From NCBI GenBank assembly GCA_964016985.1, contig OZ024830.1, forward strand, positions 78,133,852 through 78,197,851: 64,000 nucleotides of DNA, given 5' to 3'. Every line of letters begins with the position of its first letter. Within the stretch, counting starts at the first letter, position 1. Source of the DNA: Anodontia alba (taxonomy: Eukaryota; Mollusca; Bivalvia; Lucinida; Lucinidae). A model generated the notes under the pieces. That model was not told where the DNA came from, did not search any database, and saw nothing but the letters and a program-made list of their open reading frames with translations. The position numbers were made by a program, and so were the translations under genes. Shown piece after piece: positions 42,810-43,955 of this stretch.

Positions 42810-43367
42810 GTGCAGACAGCTAAAGCTCAGATCACAGCTTGATCAGGGCCATTAACGGCTTACATACGCTATGCATACACTATAATGTATTGGTATACAG
42901 TTATGTCTCATTTTTGCTTGCAAAATCAAGCTTTTAAGGGAAATAGATACACATTCAGGGAAGGCAACTCTTTCAAATTTGGTTTGCCTCTCTTCTGAAA
43001 GGGGGTCTACTTTGCCTTTCATTTGAAAAGGGGTCTACACTAAAAGGAAAGAATTTGCTCCCTTTGGGAGCAAATTCTTTCCTTTTAGACTGTAGACCAC
43101 TTTTTCAGAAGAGATTTGGTTTTCAGGAGAGCAAAGAGGAAGTCCCAAAAGTTGCCTTCCTGGTACAAAATGGTGAAAAATCAACCAAGTGTATCCAATC
43201 CACTTAAATTTTCTTGATAACTTCCATATTTTTCAGATTCTCCAGTGCGTTTGTTCCGAGACGTTGTTCTTCTCACTGATGACAGAAATCTCCGACTGAA
43301 GGCACACACACATAATGTGCCTGTAAAGGACATCCCGTCATTTATGAAGTGGAGCAGTGGGACGTGA
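1334..43367 (+). CDS. SMG6: SMG6 (EST1A) endonuclease, C-terminal 831 codons in 17 exons
   Basis: Partial gene; exons 1334-1498, 3950-4133, 8721-8944, 11871-11949, 13344-13454, 21251-21427, 22922-22983, 23797-23936, 26462-26717, 27331-27428, 28612-28715, 29360-29539, 34125-34265, 37591-37741, 38896-39107, 40498-40579, 43237-43367. Every junction is AG/GT with compatible phase, and the sum is 831 codons plus TGA. In known animals SMG6 is the endonuclease that cuts mRNAs near premature stop codons and is recruited through UPF1. Visible here are the helical 14-3-3-like/TPR region (residues about 55-270 of this fragment), a second helical block (314-590), an acidic/charged linker (about 580-645) and a C-terminal PIN domain (655-825). 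PIN active-site acids are kept: VPDTN (D663), INELDG (D696), NNDDL (D765/D766) and LTDDRN (D803/D804). The human protein is about 1,419 residues, so the N-terminal exon-junction-complex-binding part lies upstream of the window. Identification rests on recognising the conserved PIN and TPR blocks. Confidence 0.95.
1480..2290 (+). repeat. Minisatellite derived from the exon 1/intron 1 junction
   Basis: About 25 degenerate copies of a unit beginning GATAAACCAACTCAG, followed by GTAAGGATATGATACAT or GATATGGATTACAATT. The section 2029-2222 is a near-perfect 30 bp tandem. The unit's first half is identical to the last 17 bases of exon 1 plus its splice donor, so the array carries repeated donor-like sites (for example near 1541, 1729, 2223, 2257, 2290). 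Confidence 0.9.
2434..3787. mobile_element. pogo/Tigger-like non-autonomous DNA transposon, 1354 bp
   Basis: Left end CAGTCGACTTTCGTTATCTC and right end whose reverse complement is CAGTTGACTCTCGTTATCTC, each flanked by TA (2432-2433, 3788-3789). No transposase frame is recognisable inside. The ends and TA target fit pogo/Tigger elements. The interior has partly repeated GC-richer segments around 2740-3130. Confidence 0.8.
3950..4133 (+). CDS. SMG6: SMG6 exon 2
   Basis: Acceptor TTTCTAG at 3943-3949, donor GAG/GTAAGT at 4134. Residues 55-116, ending on a codon boundary. It holds the start of the 14-3-3-like/TPR domain; the block AEQMLWKSVFYHMVEMIRK matches the family's ALWKNAFYQVIEKFR segment in position and pattern. 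Confidence 0.92.
4180..4397 (+). mobile_element. SINE type S1, body and tail, head missing
   Basis: Starts near CATGGAGACTGATCATGAAA and shares the body (TACTGGTTAACCGC..AGAGGACTAAGC, TTGACTGAGTCATAAAACTC) with fuller copies at 14772-15060 and 25830-26140. The tRNA-like head is absent. Confidence 0.65.
4719..5091. mobile_element. pogo-like MITE with nested hairpin, 373 bp
   Basis: Ends CAGTCAACCCTCTTTATA and (reverse complement) CAGTGAACCCTCGTTACA, flanked by TA at 4717-4718 and 5092-5093. A short family A-type palindrome (4880-4975, GAATCACCTCA..TGAGGTGATTC doubled) sits inside. Confidence 0.75.
5305..6660. repeat. Family A2 hairpin split by a pogo-like insertion
   Basis: Left part 5305-5341 (CTTGATAAGATGCTTTTTCA..AAAAGTA) and right part 6588-6660 (TTGATATTTTTCTTATTTAT..ACTCATTAGAAGCGCC) together form a normal A2 arm once the 1244 bp element between them is removed. 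Confidence 0.75.
5342..6585. mobile_element. pogo/Tigger-like non-autonomous transposon with internal duplication, 1244 bp
   Basis: Ends CAGTCAAACCTCAATAATTT and (reverse complement) CAGTGGAATCTCGGTAATTC with TA on both sides (5340-5341, 6586-6587). It contains a roughly 195 bp tandem duplication (about 6053-6250 and 6251-6443), each with GGTGTCAATTAC, ATCATGATC and TTGGCAGTTTGGAATTTCGAA blocks. No transposase seen. Confidence 0.75.
6950..7045 (+). mobile_element. SINE type S1 fragment
   Basis: Matches the S1 body (GTGCACAAGAACTGGTTAAC..AAGAGGACTGAGTCTGCCCA) without head or full tail. Confidence 0.5.
7104..8706 (+). mobile_element. Tandem-array element (Helitron/pearl-like), about 10 units
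   Basis: About ten units of 120-160 bp, each with TTTGAGTTATTTCCCTTGGA, CACAAAAT, CGCTCTGTAACTTGAAAACC and GAAACTTCATATAAATATCA. It is framed by inverted ATGTCTCCCCCC (from 7104) and GGGGGGAGACAT (to about 8677), and ends with CTAGTTTTTTG. This architecture is known for pearl-type non-autonomous Helitrons in bivalves; the class assignment is inference. Confidence 0.7.
8721..8944 (+). CDS. SMG6: SMG6 exon 3
   Basis: Acceptor TTTATTCAG at 8712-8720, donor at 8945 (AG/GTACGA, a weaker donor). Residues 117-190 plus a split Ser. It encodes FYEALLQKLQATYRFKLED and MICLGDIARYKEQ, hallmark TPR-region blocks of SMG6. The array element 7104-8706 ends about 14 bases before the acceptor, so most of the pyrimidine tract appears to border on or derive from it. 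Confidence 0.95.
8963..9130. repeat. Family A2 hairpin MITE, degenerate
   Basis: Core GTACTCATTAGAAGTGCCTT and its near-inverse AGGCACTTCTAATGTGTACC around 9060-9107. It starts 18 bases after the exon 3 donor. Confidence 0.65.
9136..9315 (+). mobile_element. SINE type S1 tail
   Basis: GATTCAAGAAGGACAGTTGT, TACTGGTTAACGACTTAGAGG-like body and the TTGACTGGGCCATAAAACCT tail followed by AACACAAAC. Confidence 0.65.
9365..10815 (+). pseudogene. hAT-like element with BED-finger transposase remnant
   Basis: Short inverted ends CAAGGTTGG (9365) and CCAACCTTG (to 10815), with subterminal GACCGG/AACCGG repeats at both sides. Around 10345-10445 a degenerate frame reads SARCKDCNIKLVLRS then DKHA, the Cys-Cys..His pattern of a BED zinc finger. 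Around 10510-10640 AKRPKLQKTSFSRF and DEQITRLFYA resemble the start of hAT transposases. Stops and loss of the rest indicate a dead, internally deleted copy. No clear 8 bp target duplication seen. Confidence 0.6.
11540..11722. repeat. Family E hairpin MITE
   Basis: Ends GGTAAATGTCATAAAATTTC and AGAAATTTTAGGACATTTACC. The inside holds the GGTCTACACTGTTTGCCATT core and TTAGGCCAAAAAGT. Confidence 0.7.
11871..11949 (+). CDS. SMG6: SMG6 exon 4
   Basis: Acceptor TTTTTTCAG ending 11870, donor ACG/GTAAGG. Its first base completes the Ser codon begun in exon 3, giving the family block ARSWY. It then encodes TPR residues AQQIAPKNGRPYNQLA. Residues 191-217. Confidence 0.95.
11995..12180. repeat. Family F hairpin MITE
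   Basis: Starts AATCCTTAAAGTGTTCATCA, ends GATGCTTAAGGGTTAA. The arms hold GCAGATGACATTTTAATTTT and its inverse. Begins 46 bases after the exon 4 donor. Confidence 0.65.
12232..12462. repeat. Family F-type hairpin, diverged
   Basis: GAATTGTCTGCCTAGCAGAC core with flanking GTCTTATTTTCC and AGAATGACATCTGCTGCTGC; ends TTTGAGGGTTAAAT. Confidence 0.55.
12640..12830. repeat. Family L fragment
   Basis: GATCCTTTCCTTTTAGAGCA, CAAAAGGAAGTCACAAAA and TCTCCCTTGAAAA match family L copies elsewhere (39388, 44486). It lacks the full palindrome. Confidence 0.5.
13344..13454 (+). CDS. SMG6: SMG6 exon 5
   Basis: Acceptor TTTTTAG, donor AAG/GTAGGA. Residues 218-254, phase 0 at both ends. It encodes the strongly conserved LDAVYYYMRSLAASNPFLTA of the TPR domain. 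The internally deleted mariner starts 110 bases downstream. Confidence 0.96.
13565..14185 (-). pseudogene. Internally deleted mariner, second lineage (621 bp)
   Basis: TA (13563-13564, 14186-14187) flanks inverted ends GGAGGGTCCTGCAAAAAGTT and CGAGGGTCCTGCAAAAGTTC. On the minus strand the C-terminal part of a DD34D transposase is open, with HDNASSH (second Asp), HPPYSPDL, FFLFPRLK and a YFEGL end. The third catalytic Asp position (SSCH) is His. The N-terminal DNA-binding region and first Asp are deleted. Only the C-terminal part is readable. Differs clearly from the mariner at 16174. Confidence 0.9.
14772..15060 (+). mobile_element. SINE type S1, full length with tRNA-like head
   Basis: Head GGCTTCGGTGGCTCAGTCAA (box A-like) and GGGTTCAATCCC (box B), then body CATGGAGATTGATCATGAAA, GTGCACAAGTACTGGTTAAT and a TGACCTTAATAGTGTTGACT tail. 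It cannot fold as a normal tRNA and has homologous bodies elsewhere, so it is a SINE and not a tRNA gene. Confidence 0.8.
15085..15298. repeat. Family C hairpin MITE
   Basis: TTAACCCTTGTCCTGCTGAA to CAGCAGGACAAGGGTTAA; perfect inner arm GATCAGTTGGCTTCTTCAGA and inverse. Confidence 0.8.
15880..16045. repeat. Family D hairpin MITE
   Basis: CCTAAGTATTCGGACAGACA start; core CAAACAGTGTAGACCCAGA..GGTCTACACTGTTTTCC; ends with AACACGTATGATAAGG. Mononucleotide runs lie just before it (15760-15790, 15841-15863). Confidence 0.65.
16174..17513 (+). mobile_element. Full-length mariner element, 1340 bp
   Basis: Perfect 29 bp terminal inverted repeats beginning CGAGGGATGTTCGAAATGAA (16174-16202 and 17485-17513) with TA target duplications at 16172-16173 and 17514-17515. 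It contains one intact 372-codon transposase frame. It sits in SMG6 intron 5 in the same orientation as the gene. Identical ends and an open frame suggest a recent insertion. Confidence 0.96.
16325..17443 (+). CDS. mariner transposase, DD34D type, first Asp changed to Tyr
   Basis: Open frame of 372 codons; a second possible start is M15 at 16367. The N-terminal half has two helix-turn-helix-like regions (around residues 20-75, DTVRRWKKRFESG; and 100-135, FTVRDIARKVGIS). The catalytic half has GYETWVHYFEP (about residues 179-189), where mariners carry GDETW, so the first catalytic Asp is Tyr (TAT). Then come LLHDNAPAHTS (second Asp) and HPPYSPDLAPCDFFLF (third Asp). The gap between the second and third Asp is 34 residues, the mariner signature. 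The C-terminus ends AEYFKGMK. The missing Asp should abolish cleavage, although DNA binding may remain. Confidence 0.93.
   Translation: MPFEYTQSLTTAVKMVGRSVVKKDEIRAYIKARSKLGCSLKKLMTEISTAFGPSCVSYDTVRRWKKRFESGVESIKNAPNSGRPKSASRNEIVSKIKEIIEGDARFTVRDIARKVGISLSTDHLILKKHLKVRKMSARWVPHLLTDEQKSQWVKVAKKLLQMFPKYDKKQFANVVTGYETWVHYFEPVRKISKKIWATKHSKRPIIAKRSLSTKKVLYAIFFSGEGVAIKVPVKKGKSITGKYYKDVVLKKLKKYYQKRRPATGFKHVRLLHDNAPAHTSAIVMAFLKKEKVTVLPHPPYSPDLAPCDFFLFPKLKAFLAGRKYQSRQALGSAIHQYLITVPKSAYRDAFKKWIHRLKLCISSHAEYFKGMK
17731..17927. repeat. Family A hairpin MITE, long arms
   Basis: Starts ACTTGTTAAGGAGGAGTATT, ends AATACTCCTCCTAAACAAGT. The arms also include TCTCCATATAAACATATGTTG and its inverse, and the core GTACTCATTAGAAGTGCATC. 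Confidence 0.8.
18139..18371. repeat. Family C hairpin MITE, opposite orientation
   Basis: TTAACCCTTGTCCTGCTGAA to CAGCAGGACAAGGGTTAA. Has a local duplication of GGATCAAGTGATCTGAT near 18287-18313. Confidence 0.8.
18600..19165 (+). mobile_element. Tandem-array element, about 140 bp units (type J)
   Basis: Starts ATACCCCACGGAGTACTATG and ends GATAGTGGCCGGTATCATCG. About three units with GTGGATTTTCACCAAACTTG, GGAGATCTGGTTTGGATTGC-like and GGGCAAATTTTGTCAAT blocks. Related array at 38495-38845. Confidence 0.65.
19440..19612. repeat. Family L copy, partial
   Basis: GGGGAGAAAATTATTTCCTT, AAACAGGAAGTAATAAAAGT and GTCTCATGGCAGAAAA blocks match other L copies; core palindrome absent. Confidence 0.5.
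19640..19812. repeat. Family A hairpin MITE
   Basis: GGGATAATTTTCTCCAGTTC arm pairs with AAAAATTATCCCAGAATTAT. Core GGGTACTCATTAGAATGCCT / GTGCTTCTAATGAGTACCC. Confidence 0.8.
20258..20450. repeat. Family F hairpin
   Basis: ACTTTTCATGCAAATTGTCT..CCTAGGAGACAATTTGCATG palindrome with TTTTTCTTATTTTTCCTAGA side arm. Confidence 0.6.
20826..21222. repeat. Family A2 hairpin split by a family D insertion
   Basis: Left 20826-20864 (TAGCTCTAGATAAGATGCTT..AAAGTA) and right 21071-21222 (TATTGC..TTATCTAGAGCTGTG) form one A2 element once the 206 bp D copy is removed. It ends 28 bases upstream of exon 6. Confidence 0.75.
20865..21070. repeat. Family D hairpin MITE with TA target duplication, 206 bp
   Basis: Starts CCATATTTACCCGAAGTATT, ends ACTTAGGGTTATTACGG, flanked by TA (20863-20864, 21071-21072). 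Core arms GCAAACAGTGTAGGCCCTGA and GATCTGGGTCTACACTGTTT. The nested position defines both ends and suggests a Tc1/mariner-superfamily MITE. Confidence 0.8.
21251..21427 (+). CDS. SMG6: SMG6 exon 6
   Basis: Acceptor TTATTTTAG, donor CAG/GTAGGA. Residues 255-313. It encodes a Lys/Glu-rich helix and then HRVEIWVRNDG, matching the family's RLEIWIHP segment, followed by an acidic stretch. Preceded by the largest intron visible (13455-21250), which is filled with mobile elements. Confidence 0.92.
21520..21725. repeat. Family L-like fragment
   Basis: GAAGGAGCAAATTCTTTCCT and a near-duplicate GAAGCAAATTCTTTCCTTTC, followed by GTAGTTATTTCCCTTGAGGC. Confidence 0.45.
22085..22290. repeat. Family F hairpin
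   Basis: TGTAAACCATCTGCCTAGCA..GCAGATGATTCACATAAAAT palindrome with AAGATAAGGTTTGAAATTTC and GTCTTATTTTCTCTGAAAA. Confidence 0.6.
22635..22882. repeat. Family B hairpin MITE, copy 1 (248 bp)
   Basis: CAGGGCCAAGTTGTTCAAAG to CTTTGAACAACTGGGCCCTG; core GTGAGTAGCTTTTGCAGTGC..AAAGCTACTCACATTTTTTC. Ends about 40 bases upstream of exon 7. Confidence 0.85.
22922..22983 (+). CDS. SMG6: SMG6 exon 7
   Basis: Acceptor TTTTTCAG ending 22921, donor GG/GTAGGT. Residues 314-333 plus two bases. Encodes LNKRFILSFLNVHGKLFTKI, matching a well-conserved family block. Too short to stand out by length; found by homology pattern and splice signals. Confidence 0.94.
23187..23380 (+). mobile_element. SINE type S3, tRNA-like head
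   Basis: Head TGCCTGGGTGGTTAGCTCCT and CCCCAGGTTCAAATCTGGCT (box B), body TGTACAGCGCTTTGTTGCAA, GTCATCTTGATATGACCTGC, tail TTGAAAGAATCAAAAAACAT. Related copy at 42589. Confidence 0.65.
23797..23936 (+). CDS. SMG6: SMG6 exon 8
   Basis: Acceptor CTTACAG ending 23796, donor AAAG/GTAACA. Completes a Gly codon, then encodes METF-like MEMFVDSCAQMLQEFKVLL and LLQLMAINMFAIEN. These match the family's EFQVLLQ and LQLMTINMFAVHN blocks. Residues 334-380. Confidence 0.95.
23985..24165. repeat. Family L copy
   Basis: CCATTCTTTACAAGGGAGAC, GGGAGCAAACTCTTGTTTTA, GTTGCCTCCCCTGAGAGTGT. Begins about 50 bases after the exon 8 donor. Confidence 0.55.
24172..24563. repeat. Family A hairpin carrying a family B insertion
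   Basis: Left arm AAGGATTATTTGGTGATGAT, shortened core, right arm TTATCCCAGAACTGTCATTT..AGTCCTTG, then after family B the arm resumes as TTGCTTAACAAGTTC. The core palindrome is largely deleted. Confidence 0.65.
24290..24549. repeat. Family B hairpin MITE, copy 2, inside family A
   Basis: GGCCCAGTTGTTCAAAACTT to TTTTGAACAACTGGGCC; core GAGTAGCTTTTGCATTGCAA..AGCTACTCACATATTTGCAG, with a short internal duplication. Confidence 0.8.
24700..25140 (+). repeat. Two-unit direct repeat, about 180 bp
   Basis: AAAATGGTTTCCGTTCAATA..ATCTTTTGAAAAGATTAGTG near 24783 and ATGGTTTTCATTCGATATCT near 24940 repeat, each followed by ATACACAGGTATA, ATCATAAAATATAGGT and TAAAATCCACCAATTATTA-like blocks. The GC-rich lead GGGGGGCGTGGGGGATGCGG may be its start. 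Confidence 0.6.
25189..25425 (+). mobile_element. SINE type S2, tRNA-like head
   Basis: Head CCCCCATAGCCTAGTGGATA (box A-like) and GTGGTTCGAGCCTCGC (box B), body AAGCCAAGTTCTGCCTACAG, GATGGTCAGGTGGTTTTTCC, tail AAAGGGCCATAAAATCCAAA then poly(A). A 5'-shortened copy lies at 31945. Confidence 0.75.
25485..25715. repeat. Hairpin MITE with D-type core
   Basis: AACCCATTGTAGTTAGGAGA to GCCTACAATGTGTTAA; core CAAACAGTGCAGACCCAGAT. Related stretches at 20560-20800 and 21885-22100 share TGTAGTCTGGAGACTCCTAA and its inverse. Confidence 0.55.
25830..26140 (+). mobile_element. SINE type S1, full length
   Basis: Head CCTCGGTGGCTCAGTTGGAT and GCGTCGGACTGGAGACCAGG; body TTCATGGAGATTTGATCATG; tail GTTGACTGGGCCGTAAAACC then ACACAAACAAACAA. 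The clearest head among S1 copies. Confidence 0.8.
26462..26717 (+). CDS. SMG6: SMG6 exon 9
   Basis: Acceptor TTTATAG ending 26461, donor GG/GTAAGT. Residues 381-465. Encodes ALGLAMF-like MGLDMFGILVEQCNCQLQ and the conserved IKVWTDWM...WNPPP block. Longest coding exon in the window. Confidence 0.95.
26798..26967. repeat. Family B MITE, copy 3, core deleted (170 bp)
   Basis: TGGGCCCAGTTGTTCAAAAC to CTTTGAACAACTGGGCCCTG; the central stem GAGTAGCTTTTGC is missing. Confidence 0.8.
27331..27428 (+). CDS. SMG6: SMG6 exon 10
   Basis: Acceptor TTTCTTTCAG, donor AAT/GTAAGT. Residues 466-498. Encodes DVWSRTAELCNIL, matching the family's VDVWSTLADFCNIL. Confidence 0.93.
27533..27713. repeat. Family A hairpin MITE
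   Basis: GAATTGTTAAGGAGGAATAT to TCTTTCTTAACAATTCC; core TGGTACTCATTAGAGGCACT. Confidence 0.8.
28080..28265. repeat. Family L hairpin
   Basis: TTTATTCTAAAAGGAAAGAA and ACAAATTCTTTCCTTTTACA as inverted pair, plus GAAGGGGCAAAGCAAG. Confidence 0.6.
28396..28580. repeat. Family A2 hairpin MITE
   Basis: TAGCTCTTGATAAGATGCTT to CTCTTAACTAGACCTATG; core GTACTCATTAGAATGCCACA. Ends about 30 bases before exon 11. Confidence 0.75.
28612..28715 (+). CDS. SMG6: SMG6 exon 11
   Basis: Acceptor ATCTTTCAG ending 28611, donor AAG/GTGAGG. Residues 499-533. Encodes LSEDTNMSGFVPLLSAP, matching the family's LLSGFVPLLAAP. Phase 0 at the 3' end. Confidence 0.94.
29056..29303. repeat. Family B hairpin MITE, copy 4 (248 bp)
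   Basis: CTGGGCCCAGTTGTTCAAAG to CTTTGAACAACTGGGCCCTG; nearly identical to copies 1 and 6. Ends 56 bases before exon 12. Confidence 0.85.
29360..29539 (+). CDS. SMG6: SMG6 exon 12
   Basis: Acceptor TTATGTAG ending 29359, donor GAT/GTAAGT. Residues 534-593. Encodes a helix-rich segment (CLRIEKLRVFGEYLCG), the YYSVAP block and the start of the acidic linker. Confidence 0.92.
29555..29715. repeat. Family F hairpin, short
   Basis: ATTTTTCTTATTTTTCCAGC and TTTTCTGGCAAAATTAAGAAAA-type inverse; TGACATTTCATGCAAATTTA. Confidence 0.5.
29830..31830 (+). mobile_element. Tandem-array element with two unit types
   Basis: Framed by ATCGCACCTGCTTGTAGCAG (29834) and GCAGGTGCGATGACG (to about 31813). First about four units of ~170 bp (CCGTCCGTCTGTCAACA, CATTTATGTCAAAGTTAGTA, AACCTTGCATGAAACATCTC). 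Then about eight units of ~145 bp (GTGACCTTGACCTATATTT, CTCCTCAACTATAAGGCCTA, AACCTTGCATAGTGCTTCTC). Non-autonomous Helitron-like layout; class is inference. Confidence 0.7.
31945..32140 (+). mobile_element. SINE type S2, 5' shortened
   Basis: AATCCATTAGGTTTCTTACC, GGTCAGGTGGTTTTTCCCCG, GATATAAGTGAAATATTCTT and a GGGCTGTAAAACCCAAATCA tail, matching the copy at 25189. Confidence 0.7.
32272..32445. repeat. Low-complexity tract
   Basis: AAATA-type repeats, then C-rich CCCCCCTCCCCACCCCACCC, then CA-rich and poly(A)/AAAAG runs. Confidence 0.8.
32443..33167. repeat. Direct repeats about 660 bp apart, with small tandem duplications between
   Basis: GTATTGGTTCTGCCCTGTCT..TGATCATTCCATAATTTCA occurs at 32443-32505 and again at about 33108-33167. 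Between them are two 46 bp copies (32617-32706, GAGTCTAATCAAGAC) and two 48 bp copies (32807-32854, 32874-32921, CTCCAAATACATGTAATTTG). Confidence 0.65.
33345..33567. repeat. Family A2 hairpin with duplicated core
   Basis: GGTCTAGATAAGAGTGGGTA to TATCAAGAGCTATG; two successive cores AGCGCCTTGCCGAGGCGCTA and AAGTGCCTTGCCAAGGCACT. Confidence 0.75.
33730..34085. repeat. Possible pogo-like fragment with nested A2-type hairpin
   Basis: ACAGTAAAGCCTCAATGACT resembles a pogo-type end, and TCAATGGCTCAAACTACCC lies at the other side. A degenerate A2-type hairpin (33835-33965, GTACTAATTAGAATTGCCTC) sits between. Ends are not cleanly matched. Confidence 0.4.
34125..34265 (+). CDS. SMG6: SMG6 exon 13
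   Basis: Acceptor ATTTTAG ending 34124, donor CAG/GTAAGA. Residues 594-640. Encodes an acidic segment (ESEEEIVHDGEDDE) followed by a Lys/Glu/Gln-rich predicted coiled coil, equivalent to the charged linker before the PIN domain. Confidence 0.9.
34494..34690. repeat. Family A hairpin MITE
   Basis: GACTTGCTAAGGGGGATATT to CAAATACTCCTTAAAATTC; core AGCACCTCAGTGAGGTGCTT is a perfect palindrome. Confidence 0.8.
34725..34945. repeat. Family D hairpin, diverged
   Basis: ACTATTCAGACAGACATGAT, GCAGACCCAGATCAAGCTGC, GGTCTTCTCTGTTTGAAA. Confidence 0.55.
34946..35258. repeat. Two overlapping A2 hairpins
   Basis: GGTCTAGATAAGAGTGGGAG start, two sets of CATATGTTG and its inverse, end TTATCAAGAGCTAT. Probably an A2 copy inserted into, or recombined with, another. 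Confidence 0.6.
35302..36889. mobile_element. hAT-like non-autonomous element with 5 bp target duplication, 1588 bp
   Basis: Ends CAGGGTTTGCACTAGGA and (reverse complement) CAGGGTTCGCGTTACTGA, flanked by CATGT on both sides (35297-35301, 36890-36894). Subterminal regions share TCGCCA and GTGCCA motifs in inverted order. It contains a 146 bp tandem duplication (36341-36632). No transposase recognised. CAGGG ends fit the hAT superfamily; a 5 bp duplication is shorter than the usual 8. Confidence 0.65.
36341..36632 (+). repeat. 146 bp tandem duplication with promoter-like motifs
   Basis: Copy 1 36341-36486, copy 2 36487-36632, almost identical. Each has TCCGTGACGTAGGC (CRE-like TGACGTA), AAAGTGGGCGGTGC (GC-box-like) and CATCACGTGACCTTAT (E-box CACGTG). 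GC-richer than the surroundings. Confidence 0.85.
37083..37395 (+). repeat. Interspersed repeat starting GCTTGCCTGTACGAAAG
   Basis: Starts with small inverted pair CCTGTACGAAAGTACAGG; contains ATGACCTAGAGGTCAAGGTC and ends near GACAAGCGCAAGGCGAGCTG. Second copy at 45187-45727. Confidence 0.6.
37438..37522. repeat. Family A2 half copy
   Basis: CAGTACCCACAACATATGTT, GTGGAGAAATATGAAAAATA, CCCCCACTTATCTAGAACT; only the right arm is present. Confidence 0.6.
37591..37741 (+). CDS. SMG6: SMG6 exon 14 (start of PIN domain)
   Basis: Acceptor TTTTCTTCAG ending 37590, donor G/GTAGGT. Residues 641-690. Encodes ELEIRPIFLVPDTNCFIDHL. D663 in VPDTN is the first metal-binding acid of the PIN nuclease. The residue after VPDTN is Cys, where the human protein has Gly. 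Confidence 0.97.
37883..38000. repeat. Family B half copy (copy 5)
   Basis: CAGGGCCCAGTTGTTCAAAG then GCTTAACAAGCTCGTTAGTG; stops near the core at GCTGAAAAAAAAAATGC. Confidence 0.75.
38495..38845 (+). mobile_element. Tandem-array element type J, about two units
   Basis: ATACCCCGCCACACAGTTAT start; repeats of CATATTTTCGTTTCC, GATTTTCACCAAACTTGG and GGGCAAATTTCATC at ~140 bp spacing; ends GGCAGGGTATTATAG. Ends 50 bases before exon 15. Confidence 0.65.
38896..39107 (+). CDS. SMG6: SMG6 exon 15 (PIN domain)
   Basis: Acceptor GTTTCAG ending 38895, donor AGT/GTAAGT. Completes a Val codon, then encodes INELDGLAQG, ATIDYLEQEFE and the conserved LETIAFRSEE. Residues 691-761. A 240 bp hairpin element begins about 28 bases after the donor. 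Confidence 0.97.
39136..39377. repeat. Palindromic MITE just after the exon 15 donor
   Basis: Ends CCCTGAGGATATAAAACAT and (reverse complement) CCCCGAGGTTATAAAAC; inverted CATGCTCAACTCAACTGAGC arms; central AATATGAAAATGCCAAC..GTTGGCATTTTCATATT. Confidence 0.75.
39388..39632. repeat. Family L hairpin
   Basis: CTGCCATACTTTACAAGGGA, GGTCTATGCTAAAAGGAAAG, CCCCTTTTCAGAAGGGAGGC, TTTCCTCCCTTGAAAGTGTG. Confidence 0.65.
40068..40248. repeat. Family A hairpin MITE
   Basis: CTTAAGGAGGAGTATTTGGC to AAATACTCCTCCTTAACAAG; core AAGCGCCTCTGCGAGGCACT. Confidence 0.8.
40258..40452. repeat. Family A2 hairpin MITE
   Basis: TAGTTCTAGATAACGGGGTA to TTTATCTGGAGTTATG; core AAGCGCCTTGGTGAGGCG. Ends about 45 bases before exon 16. 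Confidence 0.75.
40498..40579 (+). CDS. SMG6: SMG6 exon 16 (PIN domain)
   Basis: Acceptor CATTTCAG ending 40497, donor AAAG/GTAATT. Residues 762-788. Encodes GNNDDLILDCCTHYCKDKA and DFMP. The D765/D766 pair is in the active-site position. Confidence 0.97.
40735..42265 (+). mobile_element. Tandem-array element, ~150-170 bp units, with nested family B
   Basis: Starts with inverted TACACCCCTCAAAGAAAAG / TTTTAGAGGTGTATACTG. Units contain GCACCTAGTCAATGATAGTT, ATAGTGTATACTTTGTGAAA, CAAAACTTTACACATACATT and GAAGATGTGCATGTG. Ends near GGAGGTGGGGGTATACTGTC. About six units plus poly(T) at 42055-42087. Confidence 0.65.
41453..41699. repeat. Family B hairpin MITE, copy 6 (247 bp), in array
   Basis: CAGGGCCCAGTTGTTCAAAG to CTTTGAACAACTGGGCCCTG, interrupting a unit of the 40735-42265 array between CAAAAATG and GATTTTTAACTTAGCC. 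Confidence 0.88.
42290..42480 (+). mobile_element. SINE type S1 tail fragment
   Basis: CCATGAAGATTGATTATGAA, TACTGATTAGTGGACTAAGT, ACCTTAACAGTGTTTAAACA. Confidence 0.5.
42589..42775 (+). mobile_element. SINE type S3, tRNA-Leu-like head
   Basis: GTCCAGATGGCAGAGTGGTA (box A) and ATGGTTGAATCTCACTG (box B-like), body TGTGTGGCGCTTCATTGCAC, GTCGTCTCGATATGAC, tail AAGGAAGTAAAACATCAAAT followed by (TCA)n. Confidence 0.65.
42776..42810. repeat. (ATC)n microsatellite
   Basis: About nine perfect CAT/ATC repeats following the S3 SINE tail. Confidence 0.95.
42928..43200. repeat. Family L hairpin
   Basis: Perfect stem AAAGGAAAGAATTTGCTCCC / GGGAGCAAATTCTTTCCTTT with side arms GAAAGGGGGTCTACTTT and AGACTGTAGACCACTTTTTC. 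Lies 36 bases upstream of exon 17. Confidence 0.75.
43237..43367 (+). CDS. SMG6: SMG6 exon 17 (end of PIN domain and stop)
   Basis: Acceptor TTTTTCAG ending 43236; TGA stop at 43365-43367. Encodes VVLLTDDRNLRLKA (D803/D804, last active-site acids), then NVPVKDIPSFMKW and a short SSGT tail. A family L hairpin element ends within about 60 bases of the acceptor. Confidence 0.97.
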
Positions 43368-43708
43368 GCTACCTGAGCCAACAGAACAGCGTTTACTGGC
43401 ATCACCCAACGTGCCAAGTTTGGGCTGGACCTCTTAGCTGGCTGATTACAGATAAGAGATATAGGAATTTTCCTGTCAGAACAGTTTTCCCGAGTTTGAC
43501 ATAAAACTGCAGATTCTTTTGGGGCCCCATATAGATTGTCAGATTGGAGATAGAAGAATCAGTTTTGTTCTTTTGTTTCTCTGGGAATCTGTGTTATGAT
43601 TTCATTGAGATTCCGGAGCGTTTTTTGTTGTTGAGAAATAAGAAGAGATATTTATATGACTACTCAGGGCTGGGCAAATCCTATTTCTGGCAGACTAAGA
43701 TAAAAATG

Positions 43709-43955
43709 TGGCCCGAGTTGTTCAAAGCGTTAGCTTAACACGCTCATTAATGATAGACTTGCTAACTTTTGTAGCTAAGATATTTTCAGATACATTGATA
43801 TTTTTTCTGCAAAAATGTGAGTAGCTTTTGCAATGCAAAAAGCTACTCACATTTTTTTCAGCTAAAAATATCAATGTATTTGCCATATATCAAGGTAGAA
43901 ATTTTAACATCACATAAGCTAACAACTTTGTTAATTTTTGAACAACAGGGCCATG
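43709..43955. repeat. Family B hairpin MITE, copy 7 (247 bp), diverged
   Basis: GGCCCGAGTTGTTCAAAGC to TTTTTGAACAACAGGGCC; stem GTGAGTAGCTTTTGCAATGC. Confidence 0.8.
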
